Shown: piece after piece, positions 1 through 11,572 of the stretch
How positions within the stretch are numbered: the first letter of the stretch is position 1
How the letters are laid out: each line of letters begins with the position of its first letter
Source: Actinoplanes subtropicus
GTDB taxonomy: Bacteria; Actinomycetota; Actinomycetes; Mycobacteriales; Micromonosporaceae
DNA: 64,000 nucleotides
Assembly (NCBI RefSeq): GCF_000721705.1
Contig: NZ_JOJL01000021.1
Location: forward strand, 310,001-374,000
Reading direction: 5' to 3'
Notes under the pieces: model-generated
Told to the model about the DNA's origin: nothing
Database searches by the model: none
What the model saw: only the letters and a program-made list of their open reading frames with translations
Position numbers and translations under genes: made by a program

Positions 1-134
1 ACCACCACCCGGCCGGAGACGATGTGCAGGCCGCCGGCGAACCGGAGCAGGGCCGCCATCTCCGCGCGGCGGCAGCACGGCTTGGGCACGTCGACCCGGC
101 TCAGCTCGTCCTTGACCGCTGCCGTCATCGCCAT
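1..134 (-). CDS. whiA: WhiA sporulation/division regulator, 5' end only
   Basis: Only the first 44 codons lie in the window; the gene runs off the left edge. The N-terminus reads [20 protein letters not shown] and continues with a [18 protein letters not shown] stretch, the typical start of actinobacterial WhiA, a DNA-binding protein with a degenerate LAGLIDADG fold and a C-terminal helix-turn-helix that controls division and sporulation genes. A GAGGTGA ribosome site lies just before the ATG at 134; a second ATG two codons in is less well placed. It is the last visible gene of the uvrC-rapZ-yvcK-whiA series on this strand, 76 bases after yvcK, a conserved Gram-positive cluster. Confidence 0.93.
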   Translation of the reverse strand, partial: MAMTAAVKDELSRVDVPKPCCRRAEMAALLRFAGGLHIVSGRVV

Positions 135-210
135 CGTTAGGTCACCTCATGCGACTGAACTTGATCGGTGTGTGTGCTGCACTACTAAGCCAACGGCACT
201 ACGCCACTGC

Positions 211-1173
211 TTAACGAGCCGGGCCCAATACTGGCACCAGTGCAACACCCAACGACTCAGGATCATGCCTGGGGCTGCCGTCCGCAACGGCCAGGGGTGC
301 CAACACCAGCCGGGCGCCCAGCGACTCGGCCGCCCGGTGCACCGGCTCCGGCTCGCCGACCCACTTCGCGTCGGCGAGGACCGCGTCGATCCGCAGCCCG
401 GGCAGGTACCAGCGCAGGGCGGCCAGGTGGTCGGCCACCGAGAGGCCGGAGGTCTCGTTGTCGGCGGCGAGGTTGAGCGTGACCAGCCGGCGGGCCGGGC
501 TCGCCGTGATCGCCCTGGCCAGCCCCGGAACCAGCAGATGCGGCAGCACGCTGGTGTACCAGCTGCCCGGGCCGAAGATCAGCCAGTCGGCGGCGTGGAT
601 CGCCTCGATCGCCTGCGAGCAGGTCGGCGGGTCGGCCGGCTCGATCCGGACCGCCTCGACGTGCCCGGGCGCGACCGCCACCGCGTGCTGCCCGCGCACG
701 GTGACCACCTCGCCGGGGCGGGCCGGGTCGGCGCCCAGGATCTCCGCCTCGATGCCGACCGCGTGCCGGGCCATCGGCAGCACCCGGCCCTGCGCGCCGA
801 CCATCGCGGCCGCGTGGTCGAGGGCGACGACCGGGTCGCCGAGCATTTCCATCAGCCCCAGCAGCAGCAGGTTGCCGACCGCGTGCCCGGCGAGCGGGTC
901 GTCGCCGGCGAACCGGTACTGCAGCAGATCGGCGGTGCGCTGGCGGATCGGGTCGTCGCAGGCCAGCGCGGCCAGCGCCTTGCGCAGGTCGCCGACGGGC
1001 AGCAACGCGTCCCGCTCGAGCAGCAGGCGGCCGCTGGAGCCGCCGTCGTCGCCGACGGTGACGATCGCGGTGATGTCCAGGTCGAGCTCGCTCGCGGCGC
1101 GCCGCAGGCCCCGCAGCGAAGCGGCCAGCCCGTGCCCGCCCCCGAACGCGACCACCCGGATCGGCGCCGTCAC
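211..1173 (-). CDS. yvcK: YvcK/GlmR-family gluconeogenesis factor (CofD-like)
   Basis: A 320-residue protein of the YvcK/CofD superfamily, which binds nucleotide-sugar ligands and in other Gram-positives supports cell-wall precursor supply on gluconeogenic carbon sources. Visible motifs are the N-terminal GGGHG loop (residues 11-15), GDDGGSSG (41-48), GNLLLLGLMEM (100-110) and GPGSWYTSVLPHLL (201-214), all diagnostic. Length is normal. The GTG start at 1173 overlaps the rapZ stop by four bases (GTGA), so the two are translationally coupled. Stop is TAA. Assignment is certain at family level; the physiological role here is inferred from homologues. Confidence 0.95.
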   Translation of the reverse strand: MTAPIRVVAFGGGHGLAASLRGLRRAASELDLDITAIVTVGDDGGSSGRLLLERDALLPVGDLRKALAALACDDPIRQRTADLLQYRFAGDDPLAGHAVGNLLLLGLMEMLGDPVVALDHAAAMVGAQGRVLPMARHAVGIEAEILGADPARPGEVVTVRGQHAVAVAPGHVEAVRIEPADPPTCSQAIEAIHAADWLIFGPGSWYTSVLPHLLVPGLARAITASPARRLVTLNLAADNETSGLSVADHLAALRWYLPGLRIDAVLADAKWVGEPEPVHRAAESLGARLVLAPLAVADGSPRHDPESLGVALVPVLGPAR

Positions 1174-2093
1174 TCCCGCCCCAGGTCGCGGTGCGAGGCG
1201 TGGGCCGCGAGCCGCATGTCGCGCAGCTGGGCGGTCAGCTCCTCGGCGATCGCGACGCTGCGGTGCTTGCCCCCGGTGCAGCCGACCGCCACGGTCAGGT
1301 ACCGCTTGCCCTCGCGCTCGAAGCCGGGCGCGGTCGACGCGACGAGCCCCGCGTAAGTCCGCACGAACTGGTCCGCGCCCTCCTGGTCGAGCACGTACTT
1401 GCTGACCGGCTCCTCCAGCCCGGTGTGGTCGCGCAGCTCGGGCACCCAGAACGGGTTGGGCAGGAACCGGGCGTCCAGCACGTAGTCGGCATCCGGCGGC
1501 AGGCCGTACTTGAAACCGAAGGACAGCACGGTGATCCGCAGCCGCCGCACGTCCTCGCCGCCGAACAGCTCCTCGACCCGGCGGCGCAGCTGGTTCACGT
1601 TGAGGTGGCTGGTGTCGATGATCACGTCGGCCTGCTCGCGAGCCTCCTCGAGCAGCTTGCGCTCGGCCGCGATGCCGTCGGCGAGCCGCCCGTCGCCCTG
1701 CAGCGGATGCGACCGGCGCACCGACTCGAACCGGCGGATCAGCACCTCGTCATCGGCGTCGACGAACACCACCCGCGGCGAGAAGCCGCGCTCCTTGAGG
1801 GCCCGCACCGCGCCGGCCAGGTCGGTGGAGAACGCCCGGCTCCGCACATCCAGCACCATGGCGGTACGCCGCGCGGCGCCGCCGGCCTGGAAGGCGAGCT
1901 GGGCCATGTCGAGCATCAGCGCCTGCGGCAGGTTGTCCACCACGTAGAAGCCGACATTCTCCAGGGCGCGGGCCACCGTGCTGCGCCCGCCGCCGGAAAC
2001 GCCGGTCACGACCACCAGATCGGTGGCCAACTCGTCCGGATCCACCACGCCCTCGACCGCGCCGTCAGGGAAATCCGGCAACGACTCCGTCAC
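1170..2093 (-). CDS. rapZ: RapZ (YvcJ) nucleotide-binding adapter protein
   Basis: RNase adapter/ATP-GTP-binding protein of the RapZ (YvcJ) family. The Walker A region is GVSGGGRST (about residues 31-39) and the conserved C-terminal signature GCTGGKHRS sits near residues 271-279. I place the start at the GTG at 2093 because a GGGAGG ribosome site lies six bases upstream; the open frame extends to another GTG at 2138 (15 more codons, weaker AGGAT site), which is the alternative. It sits between uvrC and yvcK. In enteric bacteria RapZ steers a small RNA of glmS control; in actinobacteria the partner is unknown. Confidence 0.93.
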   Translation of the reverse strand: MTESLPDFPDGAVEGVVDPDELATDLVVVTGVSGGGRSTVARALENVGFYVVDNLPQALMLDMAQLAFQAGGAARRTAMVLDVRSRAFSTDLAGAVRALKERGFSPRVVFVDADDEVLIRRFESVRRSHPLQGDGRLADGIAAERKLLEEAREQADVIIDTSHLNVNQLRRRVEELFGGEDVRRLRITVLSFGFKYGLPPDADYVLDARFLPNPFWVPELRDHTGLEEPVSKYVLDQEGADQFVRTYAGLVASTAPGFEREGKRYLTVAVGCTGGKHRSVAIAEELTAQLRDMRLAAHASHRDLGRE

Positions 2094-2144
2094 GAACGCC
2101 TCCCGCGTCGCCCCGCCCGCACCTCGTCGAGCGGACACACAATC

Positions 2145-4397
2145 CTATTCACCGCGCGCCCCGCTCACTCTTCGCCTCCAGACTTCGCCGCGTCGAGCCC
2201 GGCGGCGCCCGTCCCGGCGCCCTCGCTCGGCGGCGCCGCCGTGACAGCGAGTGCGGACACGGGCGCGGCCCCCGCCACAGACGCGGCCCCCGACACCGGC
2301 GCGGCCCCCGACACCGGCGCGGCCCCCGACACGGAGGCGCCCCCGGACACGGGCGCGCCCCCGGACACGGGCGCGCCCCCGGACACGGGCGCGCCCCCGG
2401 ACACGGGCGCGCCCCCGGACACGGGCCCCGGGCTGGGGCGGGTTGAGCGCGGCCAGCAGCGCCTCGGCGGTCCGCTTGCCGATCCCGGGCACCTCGGTAA
2501 TCTCCTCCACGGTGGCGGCGGACAGCCGTTTCAACGACCCGAATTGCCGCAGCAGCGCCTTGCGCCGGGTCTCGCCGAGGCCGGGCACGCTGTCCAGCGC
2601 CGACGCGGTCATCCGTTTCGACCGGCGCTGCCGGTGATACGTGATCGCGAACCGGTGCGCCTCGTCGCGGACCCGCTGCAACAAATACAACGCCTCCGAG
2701 GTGCGCGGCAGGATCACCGGGAAGTCCTCCCCCGGCAGCCACACCTCTTCGAGGCGCTTGGCCAGCCCGCACAGCGCCACGTCGGTGATGCCGAGGTCGG
2801 ACAGCACCGCGGCGACGGCGTTGACCTGCGGCTGCCCACCGTCCACCACGACCAGTTGCGGCGGGTAGGCGAATCGCCGCGCCTTGCCGGTCAACGGGTC
2901 GATCCCCGGCAGCTCGTTGGTGGCGATCTCGTCGCCGTCCTCCGAAGCCGGGATGATGGCTTCCTCCTCGATGAGCTGCCCGGCGCCCGCCTGCGCCTTG
3001 TACCGCGCGAACCGCCGCCGCATCACCTCGCTCATCGCGGACAGATCGTCCATCCCGCTGCCGTCCGCGTTGCCCCGCACGGCGAAGCGCCTGTACTCGC
3101 TCTTGCGGGCCAGGCCGTCCTCGAAGACCACCATGGACGCCACCACGTCGGTGCCCTGGATCTGCGACACGTCGAAGCACTCGATGCGCAGCGGCGACGT
3201 CTCCATCCCGAGCGCCTCGGCGATCTCGTCGAGCGCCTTGCTGCGGGTGGTCAGGTCGCCGGCCCGGCGCAGCTTGTGCCGCTGCAGCGACTCCCCCGCG
3301 TTGCGGGACACCGTCTCCAGCAGGGCACGCTTGTCGCCGCGCTGCGGGACCCGCAGGTGCACCCGGCTGCCGCGGTGGTCGGAGAGCCAGTCGGCCAGGG
3401 CCGCCGCGTCCTCCGGCAACTCGGGCACCAGCAGCTCGCGCGGCACGTCGCCCTCGCCGGACTCGCCGCCGTACATCTGCGAGCAGAAATGGTGCACCAG
3501 GTCGCCGGTGGACAGGTCCTCCACCTTCTCCACGACCCAGCCGCGCTGGCCGCGCACCCGCCCGTCGCGGACGTGGAACACCTGCACGGCCGCCTCGAGC
3601 GGGTCCTCGGCGAAGGCCACCACGTCGGCGTCGGTGCCGTCGCCCAGCACCACGGTCTGCTTTTCCATCGCGCGGCGCAGGGCGGCGATGTCGTCGCGCA
3701 GCCGGGCCGCCCGCTCGAACTCCAGCTCCTCCGAGGCCTGCAGCATCTCGCGCTCGAGGCGTTTCACGAACGTATCCGTACGCCCGGCCATGAAGTCGCA
3801 GAAGTCGTCGACGATCGCCCGGTGCTCGTCGGCGCTGACCCGCTCGACGCACGGCGCCGAGCACTTGCCGATATACCCCAGCAGGCAGGGGCGCCCGATC
3901 TGGCCGGCCCGCTTGAAGACCCCGGACGAGCACGTACGCGCCGGGAAGACCCGCAGCAGCAGGTCGAGCGTCTCGCGGATGGCCCAGGCGTGCGAATACG
4001 GCCCGAAGTAGCGCACGCCCTTGCGCTTGGCCCCGCGCATCACCTGCAGGCGGGGAAACTCCTCATTGAGGGTGACCGCGAGGAACGGGTACGACTTGTC
4101 GTCGCGGTACTTCACGTTGAACCGCGGGTCGAACTCCTTGATCCAGGAGAACTCCAGCTGGAGGGCCTCGACCTCGGTCCCGACGGTGACCCAGTCCACA
4201 CTGGCCGCGGTGGTCACCATCTGCTGGGTGCGGGCGTGCAGCGACCAGGTGTCGGCGAAGTAGGAATTCAGGCGATTCCGCAGGTTCTTGGCCTTGCCGA
4301 CATAGATCACGCGGCCGGCCGGGTCGCGGAAACGGTAGACGCCTGGCGACTCCGGAATGGTCCCCGGCGCCGGACGGTACGTGGACGGGTCTGGCAC
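2145..4397 (-). CDS. uvrC: UvrABC excinuclease subunit C with Arg/Gly-rich repeat tail
   Basis: Nucleotide-excision repair nuclease that makes both incisions around a lesion loaded by UvrB. The GIY-YIG domain is at the N-terminus ([14 protein letters not shown], residues 30-43). A four-cysteine set (156, 171, 179, 183) matches the reported iron-sulfur ligands. The UVR motif (about 222-245), RNase H-like nuclease and two helix-hairpin-helix motifs ([14 protein letters not shown]) follow. The normal protein ends near residue 655; the last 95 residues are Arg/Gly-rich and come from an 18-bp tandem array. Start: an ATG at 4427 would add ten codons, but it lies inside a damage-type promoter. The GTG at 4397 sits seven bases after the -10 box, so I prefer a leaderless start there. 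Confidence 0.93.
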   Translation of the reverse strand: MPDPSTYRPAPGTIPESPGVYRFRDPAGRVIYVGKAKNLRNRLNSYFADTWSLHARTQQMVTTAASVDWVTVGTEVEALQLEFSWIKEFDPRFNVKYRDDKSYPFLAVTLNEEFPRLQVMRGAKRKGVRYFGPYSHAWAIRETLDLLLRVFPARTCSSGVFKRAGQIGRPCLLGYIGKCSAPCVERVSADEHRAIVDDFCDFMAGRTDTFVKRLEREMLQASEELEFERAARLRDDIAALRRAMEKQTVVLGDGTDADVVAFAEDPLEAAVQVFHVRDGRVRGQRGWVVEKVEDLSTGDLVHHFCSQMYGGESGEGDVPRELLVPELPEDAAALADWLSDHRGSRVHLRVPQRGDKRALLETVSRNAGESLQRHKLRRAGDLTTRSKALDEIAEALGMETSPLRIECFDVSQIQGTDVVASMVVFEDGLARKSEYRRFAVRGNADGSGMDDLSAMSEVMRRRFARYKAQAGAGQLIEEEAIIPASEDGDEIATNELPGIDPLTGKARRFAYPPQLVVVDGGQPQVNAVAAVLSDLGITDVALCGLAKRLEEVWLPGEDFPVILPRTSEALYLLQRVRDEAHRFAITYHRQRRSKRMTASALDSVPGLGETRRKALLRQFGSLKRLSAATVEEITEVPGIGKRTAEALLAALNPPQPGARVRGRARVRGRARVRGRARVRGRARVRGRLRVGGRAGVGGRAGVGGRVCGGGRARVRTRCHGGAAERGRRDGRRRARRGEVWRRRVSGARGE
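2256..2430 (-). repeat. 18-bp tandem array, ten units, inside uvrC 3' end
   Basis: Ten units in 18-bp register start at 2256 and recur at 2274, 2292, 2310 and so on to 2418. The core on the plus strand is GACACGGGCGCG followed by five or six C. The 5' units differ (CCGGCGCGG, GGAGGCGCC variants) while the units from 2346 on are nearly identical, suggesting recent expansion there. Because 18 is a multiple of three the uvrC frame is kept; on the minus strand it encodes the hexapeptide RVRGRA and variants such as GVGGRA. The same array read in other frames gives PVSGGA or DTGAPP, but those are shadows. Confidence 0.9.
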
Positions 4398-4404
4398 GGG
4401 CTCA

Positions 4405-4427
4405 ACAGTAGTGCGGGGGACTGACAT
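4405..4427 (-). promoter_or_regulatory. PafBC/RecA-independent damage-type promoter of uvrC
   Basis: Read on the minus strand the site is ATGTCAGTC, eight bases, then TACTGT. This fits the mycobacterial RecA-NDp consensus TTGTCRGTG-N8-TANNNT with exact spacing and 7 of 9 bases in the upstream half. The -10 hexamer (4410-4405) is followed by seven bases and the GTG at 4397. The conventional ATG at 4427 forms part of the upstream element. Confidence 0.7.
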
Positions 4428-4437
4428 TATTGTCCGA

Positions 4438-4477
4438 CCGGAGGTCCGTTGCCGCCGCCACGGCGTCGGACCTCCGG
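4438..4477 (-). terminator. Hairpin terminator downstream of the Rieske gene
   Basis: An 11-bp perfect outer stem (CCGGAGGTCCG pairing with CGGACCTCCGG) encloses a second GCCG/CGGC stem with a six-base loop. There is no T-run, which is usual for actinobacterial terminators. It lies between the Rieske stop (4521) and the uvrC promoter and would insulate uvrC from upstream transcription. Confidence 0.6.
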
Positions 4478-4520
4478 CCGACTGCGCCCAATTCTCCTGG
4501 CAGGTCGAACGCTCGGCGGA

Positions 4521-5075
4521 TCAGGCCTTGACGATGTTGTTGCCGTCCACCTTGACCTTGGTCTCGGCGAGACCCTTCGTCGCCGGCCCGGCGGTCACCG
4601 CGCCCGTGTTCACGTCGAACTTGCTGCCGTGGCAGGGGCAGCTGATCACCCCGTCGGCCACCTTGTTCACGTCGCAGCCCTGGTGCGGGCACACCTTGCT
4701 GAACGCCTTGTACTCGCCGGCGGTCGGCTGGGTGATCACGTAGTCGGCGGTGATGATGCCCCCGCCCTTCGGCACGTCGGCCGTGGTGGCCAGCGCGCTG
4801 CCGCCGGTCGAGCCGTTCGCCTTGCCGCCGGTGTCGCCGGGGTTGGCGTTGGCCTTGCCGCTGCCGGCCGGCGCCGGCTCGTTGCTGTAGTCCGTGCCGC
4901 TGGTGTTGCTGGCGGTGGTGCTGGTGCCGCAGGCGGCCAGGACCGCCGTGGCGCCGACGGCGCCGGCGCCGAGCAGGACGAGCCGGCGCGGCGAGCCGGT
5001 ACCCGGACGGCCCGGCTCCTCGGCGTTGTGCTCGGTCTCGGTCTCGGTCTCGGTCGTCGTCTGCACGTCTGTCAT
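4521..5075 (-). CDS. Rieske [2Fe-2S] lipoprotein, Tat-type signal
   Basis: A 184-residue exported iron-sulfur protein. A short acidic TETETETE-rich leader is followed by a twin-arginine (residues 30-31), a hydrophobic stretch and a lipobox LAAC with Cys49, so it is probably folded in the cytoplasm, exported by Tat and lipid-anchored outside. The Rieske ligands are Cys129-x-His131 and Cys146-x-x-His149, with Cys134 and Cys148 placed for the stabilising disulfide. The start at 5075 has a GGAGGG site; the frame is open 13 codons further up without one. It lacks the extra domains of the cytochrome bc Rieske subunit. It is likely a small electron carrier or ubiquinol-type Rieske relative; its redox partner is unknown. 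Confidence 0.88.
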   Translation of the reverse strand: MTDVQTTTETETETEHNAEEPGRPGTGSPRRLVLLGAGAVGATAVLAACGTSTTASNTSGTDYSNEPAPAGSGKANANPGDTGGKANGSTGGSALATTADVPKGGGIITADYVITQPTAGEYKAFSKVCPHQGCDVNKVADGVISCPCHGSKFDVNTGAVTAGPATKGLAETKVKVDGNNIVKA

Positions 5076-5328
5076 CGGTTGGCCCTCCAGTGCATGGTCC
5101 GCGAGTGTGGTCACGCGGCGTCGCAGTTGTGTACGCGGTCGCGGGCTGGCCGGTTCAGGAATCCCACGAAATTGTCCCGCCTCAGCGCGGTTGTTTCCCC
5201 GCTTTTGGGCACCTTTGCCCGGCGCCTTCGCGCGCTGTTAACACACGGTTCGGCGCCCGTCCGAGACTAGGATCCGGAACGGGTGCCGTAGCTATGAGTT
5301 ACCTGTGACTTAGCTGGTTACCGAGCCC

Positions 5329-8289
<2,961 letters not shown>

Positions 8290-8330
8290 CAGCCAGCCTC
8301 TCCGTACATGTGTTTGAAAGAGCCGCGGCC

Positions 8331-8353
8331 ACTCTAGCCATGGGGTACGACAA
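8331..8353 (-). promoter_or_regulatory. PafBC/RecA-independent damage-type promoter of uvrA
   Basis: On the minus strand TTGTCGTAC, eight bases, TAGAGT: an exact spacing match to TTGTCRGTG-N8-TANNNT. Unlike uvrB, uvrC and polA, the start codon is some 40 bases downstream and has its own ribosome site. Confidence 0.75.
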
Positions 8354-8429
8354 GTTTTCGCCGGAACCGGCCCGTCCAGGTGCAGCGACTGTCACATGCT
8401 GCACATTCCCGCAGTTCGCGCGGCCAAGC

Positions 8430-10229
8430 TCACTCGGCCGGGGGAACCGGCAACGACCGCATGTCCCATACTTCCACGCCGCCGACGAGCTGCGGCTTGC
8501 CGAGCGCGTCGGTCAGCGTCGCGAGCAGCGCGTCCCCGTTACGGCTGTTCGGGATGAGCACGACGACCCCGGCCCGCCAGAAGATCAGGTCGTCCCGGAT
8601 CCGCTGCCGGTCGGTGGCGTCGAGCACGGCCGGGTCGCCGTACTCGCGGACCCGCCAGAGCAGTCTGTAGGTGAACCGGCTGGGCGCGTTCCACGAGCCG
8701 GTGCGGTCGGCCGGCGGGTTGACCGGGCCCATGAAGTAGCCGCGCGGCGACCTGTACTCGAGCTTGGTCAGCGCCGCCCACCGCATCCCGTCCCGCCCGG
8801 TGGTCACCTCCGGCAGCGGCACGGTGACCAGGGTGCGGTCGGCCGCCACGTACTGCCGCCAGGTTCCCTGGGCCAGGAAGGCGGGCAGCGGATCGCCCGC
8901 GACGACCGGCAGCGGCTTGGGCGCGAGCGGCACCAGCGCGAGCGCCAGGCCGACCCGGAACCAGGTGCGGCGCCGGCCGGCGGGCCACTCGCGGACCCGG
9001 TCGGTGGCCAGCGCGACCAGCAGGCCGGCGATCGTGGCGGCCACCATAGCGAACCGGGTGACGCTCACCAGGTCGATGATCGGCAGGCGGCTGACCAGGC
9101 CGAACGGCAGCGGCACGCGAGTGTTCCAGCCGAACACCTTGAGCGTCGGGCCCATCGAGGCGACCAGCAGCAGCAGGCCGGCGATCGCCGCGGCGCGGGC
9201 GGCCACGTTGCGCCACAGCACCCGCACCGACACCACGATCATCGCGAGGCCGGCCGGCCCGAAGAAGGTGTTGTCCTCGGTGCCGCTGACGCTCATGTGC
9301 CGGGTCAGCCAGGCGTTGCCGGCCAGCGACTGGCGGGCGAACGCGCCGATCGACAGCAGATCGGTCGAATACTTGTCCGGCAGGAACGGCTGCCCGTGAT
9401 AGCTGCCCGGCCCGGTGAACTGGAAGTACAGCGGATAGGCCAGCAGCACGCCGGCGGTCACCAGCGCGATGCCGAGGCCGGCCAGGAAGTGCCGCGCCGC
9501 ACGCTTCGCCTGCTGGAAAGACATGCTTGCGTACGCAATGACAAAGACGCCGAGCGCAAGCGCGGTGAAAAGCAGGGTCTCCTCGTTGATGAAGACCTGC
9601 AGCACGACCAGCAGCCCCAGGATGATCCCGCCGCGGACCGCCCGGCCCGGCTCGCGCAGCCGCAGCACCTGCCAGACGATGAACGGGGTCACGTACTGGC
9701 TCACGAAGTTGACGTGCGCGTTCGCGTGCGACACCAGGGCCGGCGCGAAACCGCACCACAGCCCGCCGATCCAGGCCGCGACCCGGCTCGTCACCAGGTG
9801 CCGGGAGAGCACCCGGTACCAGGCGGTGGCGGTGCCGAACAGGCCCAGCGTCAGGGCCAGCACCACGGCGACGCCCGGGCCGAGGAAGTGCGTGATCGGG
9901 GCGAACGGGAGGCTGATCGCCAGCACCGACGTGTTGGCCATCATGTTCACGCCGTCCGGCACGTTCAGCCGGTCGTCGAAGAGCGGGTTCGCGCCGTGGA
10001 ACAGCACCCGCTCGCCGTGCGCGAACACGTACAGGAAGAAGCCGTGGTCGTCCTTGTTGCTCGCCAGCACCCGGCCGCTCGGGTCCCGCCAGAGCTGGAT
10101 CATCACCAGCACGGCGATCGCCAGGTAGCTCAGCGGCGCCCAGAGATCGGCCCGGCGGCGCGGCGCGGCGACCGGCGGCGTCGAGGCCTCGGGGGCCGAC
10201 TGTCCGACACCCTCGTCCACCGCACGCAT
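8430..10229 (-). CDS. Large multi-pass membrane protein, GT-C glycosyltransferase-like
   Basis: A 599-residue integral membrane protein with roughly ten or more hydrophobic segments (for example LSYLAIAVLVMIQL, VAVVLALTLGLFGTA, GIILGLLVVLQVF) and an extracytoplasmic C-terminal portion. After the first membrane segment the loop carries KDDHGFF, resembling the acidic catalytic motif of lipid-linked-sugar (GT-C) glycosyltransferases. I do not recognise a specific family. It may glycosylate a cell-envelope component, but that is inference from topology alone. The ATG at 10229 lies 23 bases after the rsgA stop, so the two are probably cotranscribed. Confidence 0.75.
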   Translation of the reverse strand: MRAVDEGVGQSAPEASTPPVAAPRRRADLWAPLSYLAIAVLVMIQLWRDPSGRVLASNKDDHGFFLYVFAHGERVLFHGANPLFDDRLNVPDGVNMMANTSVLAISLPFAPITHFLGPGVAVVLALTLGLFGTATAWYRVLSRHLVTSRVAAWIGGLWCGFAPALVSHANAHVNFVSQYVTPFIVWQVLRLREPGRAVRGGIILGLLVVLQVFINEETLLFTALALGVFVIAYASMSFQQAKRAARHFLAGLGIALVTAGVLLAYPLYFQFTGPGSYHGQPFLPDKYSTDLLSIGAFARQSLAGNAWLTRHMSVSGTEDNTFFGPAGLAMIVVSVRVLWRNVAARAAAIAGLLLLVASMGPTLKVFGWNTRVPLPFGLVSRLPIIDLVSVTRFAMVAATIAGLLVALATDRVREWPAGRRRTWFRVGLALALVPLAPKPLPVVAGDPLPAFLAQGTWRQYVAADRTLVTVPLPEVTTGRDGMRWAALTKLEYRSPRGYFMGPVNPPADRTGSWNAPSRFTYRLLWRVREYGDPAVLDATDRQRIRDDLIFWRAGVVVLIPNSRNGDALLATLTDALGKPQLVGGVEVWDMRSLPVPPAE

Positions 10230-10252
10230 CGGTGCATTCTTACAGACCGGGT

Positions 10253-11290
10253 TCAGCCCCGCCGATGACGGTGACCGGCGGCCGTGGCCTGCCGGGCCTT
10301 CTGCCGGGCGGATTCCACCTCCACCTCGTGCCGCAGCTTGCGCCAGCTGGCCAGCCGGCGCGCCGAGAGCGACCCGTTCGCCAGGGCCGCGGCGACCGCG
10401 CAGCCCGGTTCGGCTCCGTGCCGGCAGTCGCCGTAGCGACAGTGCGCGGCCAGCTCGGCGATGTCGGCGAAGGCCCGGTCCAGCCCCTCGGCGGTGTCCA
10501 GCAGGCCGACGCCCCTGATCCCCGGGGTGTCCAGCACCGCGCCGCCGCCGGGCAGCGGAACGAGATTCCGGTACGCGGTGGTGTGCCGGCCCTTGCCGTC
10601 GGCGTCACGGATCGCCTGCACCGGCATGACGGCGGCGCCGGCCAGCGCGTTGACCAGGGTCGACTTGCCGGCGCCCGAACGGCCCAGCAACGCCAGGGTG
10701 CGCCCGCCCCCGGCGTACGCCCGAATTTGGTCTATGCCTTTCCTGCCCCGCACGCTCACCGGAACCACCGGCACCCCCGGCGCGAGCTCGGCGAGCTGCC
10801 GGGCCACCGCTTCCGGATCGGTGGAGGTGTCGGCCTTGCTCAGGACGAGCAGGGGCTTCGCCCCGGACTCCCAGGCCAGCGCGAGCAACCGCTCGACCCG
10901 GGCGTCGTCGGGCTCGGGATGGATCGGCTCGACGACGGCGACCGTGTCCATGTTGGCGGCCAGCAGCTGGCCGGTGGCGTCCTTGTCGGAGGTGCGGCGG
11001 ATCAGCGCGGTACGCCGGGGCAGGATCGCCTCCAGCGTGACCCGGCGGTCGGGCCAGCGGCGGGTCACCACCCAGTCGCCGGCGCAGGGCAGCCGGACCG
11101 GGTCCCGCGCGGCGCCCAGCAGCACGCTGCCGGCCAGGCTGGCCCGGGTGACACCCGACTCGCCGAGCACGGTGCAGACGCCGCGGTCGGCCCGCAGCAC
11201 GCGCGCCGGTTCGGCGTCGGGACGGTCGAAGGGACGGTACGAGGATGCCAGGGAGTCGTCCCAGCCGAGCCGGGACAGGTCGTGCGACAT
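10253..11290 (-). CDS. rsgA: Ribosome small-subunit-dependent GTPase A
   Basis: Circularly permuted GTPase of the RsgA/YjeQ/EngC family (345 residues) that assists late 30S subunit maturation. The order is an N-terminal OB-like domain, G4-like LSKADT, then G1 GRSGAGKST, then G3-like DTPGI, which is the permuted arrangement. The C-terminal zinc element is HCRYGDCRHGAEPGC. The start is the ATG at 11290, whose product begins MSHDLSRLGWDD. It is divergent from the maleylpyruvate-isomerase-like gene across about 280 bases in which I can see no confident operator. The downstream partner is the membrane-protein gene. Confidence 0.95.
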   Translation of the reverse strand: MSHDLSRLGWDDSLASSYRPFDRPDAEPARVLRADRGVCTVLGESGVTRASLAGSVLLGAARDPVRLPCAGDWVVTRRWPDRRVTLEAILPRRTALIRRTSDKDATGQLLAANMDTVAVVEPIHPEPDDARVERLLALAWESGAKPLLVLSKADTSTDPEAVARQLAELAPGVPVVPVSVRGRKGIDQIRAYAGGGRTLALLGRSGAGKSTLVNALAGAAVMPVQAIRDADGKGRHTTAYRNLVPLPGGGAVLDTPGIRGVGLLDTAEGLDRAFADIAELAAHCRYGDCRHGAEPGCAVAAALANGSLSARRLASWRKLRHEVEVESARQKARQATAAGHRHRRG

Positions 11291-11572
11291 GGGAACCCTT
11301 TGCGGGACGGGAGGGCGCCTGGCCGGGTGGTCAGGCGTCGACCTCCGGGTGAAGGGACGCGAAAACGACTAACGGCACGTTCCCCACCTCCTCCGCGGGT
11401 CGGACCGGCGCGTCTGCGATCGACGGTAGGTCGTGCCCACCCCGAGCGAAAGCGAATTCTGTGCTGTGCTGCCACCGACGCCTGGTCCTACGGATGGCGT
11501 GGAGAATCCGAGCCCTCGCGGGGCCGTACCAGTCCCCAACCTCTTCGGCGCCATGCCAGTAGGGTGGCCCTC

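Noticed and set aside
2256..2430. CRISPR-like array
   Set aside because: Units are 18 bp with no spacers, in frame with uvrC, and no cas genes are near. It is a coding tandem repeat.
1191..4424. A 1,077-codon plus-strand frame opposite rapZ and uvrC
   Set aside because: It is an antisense shadow of well-conserved genes; its product is Arg/Gln/His-rich with no recognisable domain. Its DTGAPP repeats come from the uvrC minisatellite.
4428..4437. Ribosome site for uvrC ATG
   Set aside because: No AGGAGG-like sequence is present; the promoter reading explains the bases better.
5076..5328. A gene or RNA in the Rieske-uvrA gap
   Set aside because: No open frame with coding bias and no convincing RNA structure was seen; it should hold the Rieske promoter.
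10232..11572. Long N-terminal extension of the maleylpyruvate-isomerase-like gene
   Set aside because: This part of the frame is antisense to rsgA. A ribosome site and GTG at 11573 mark the true start.
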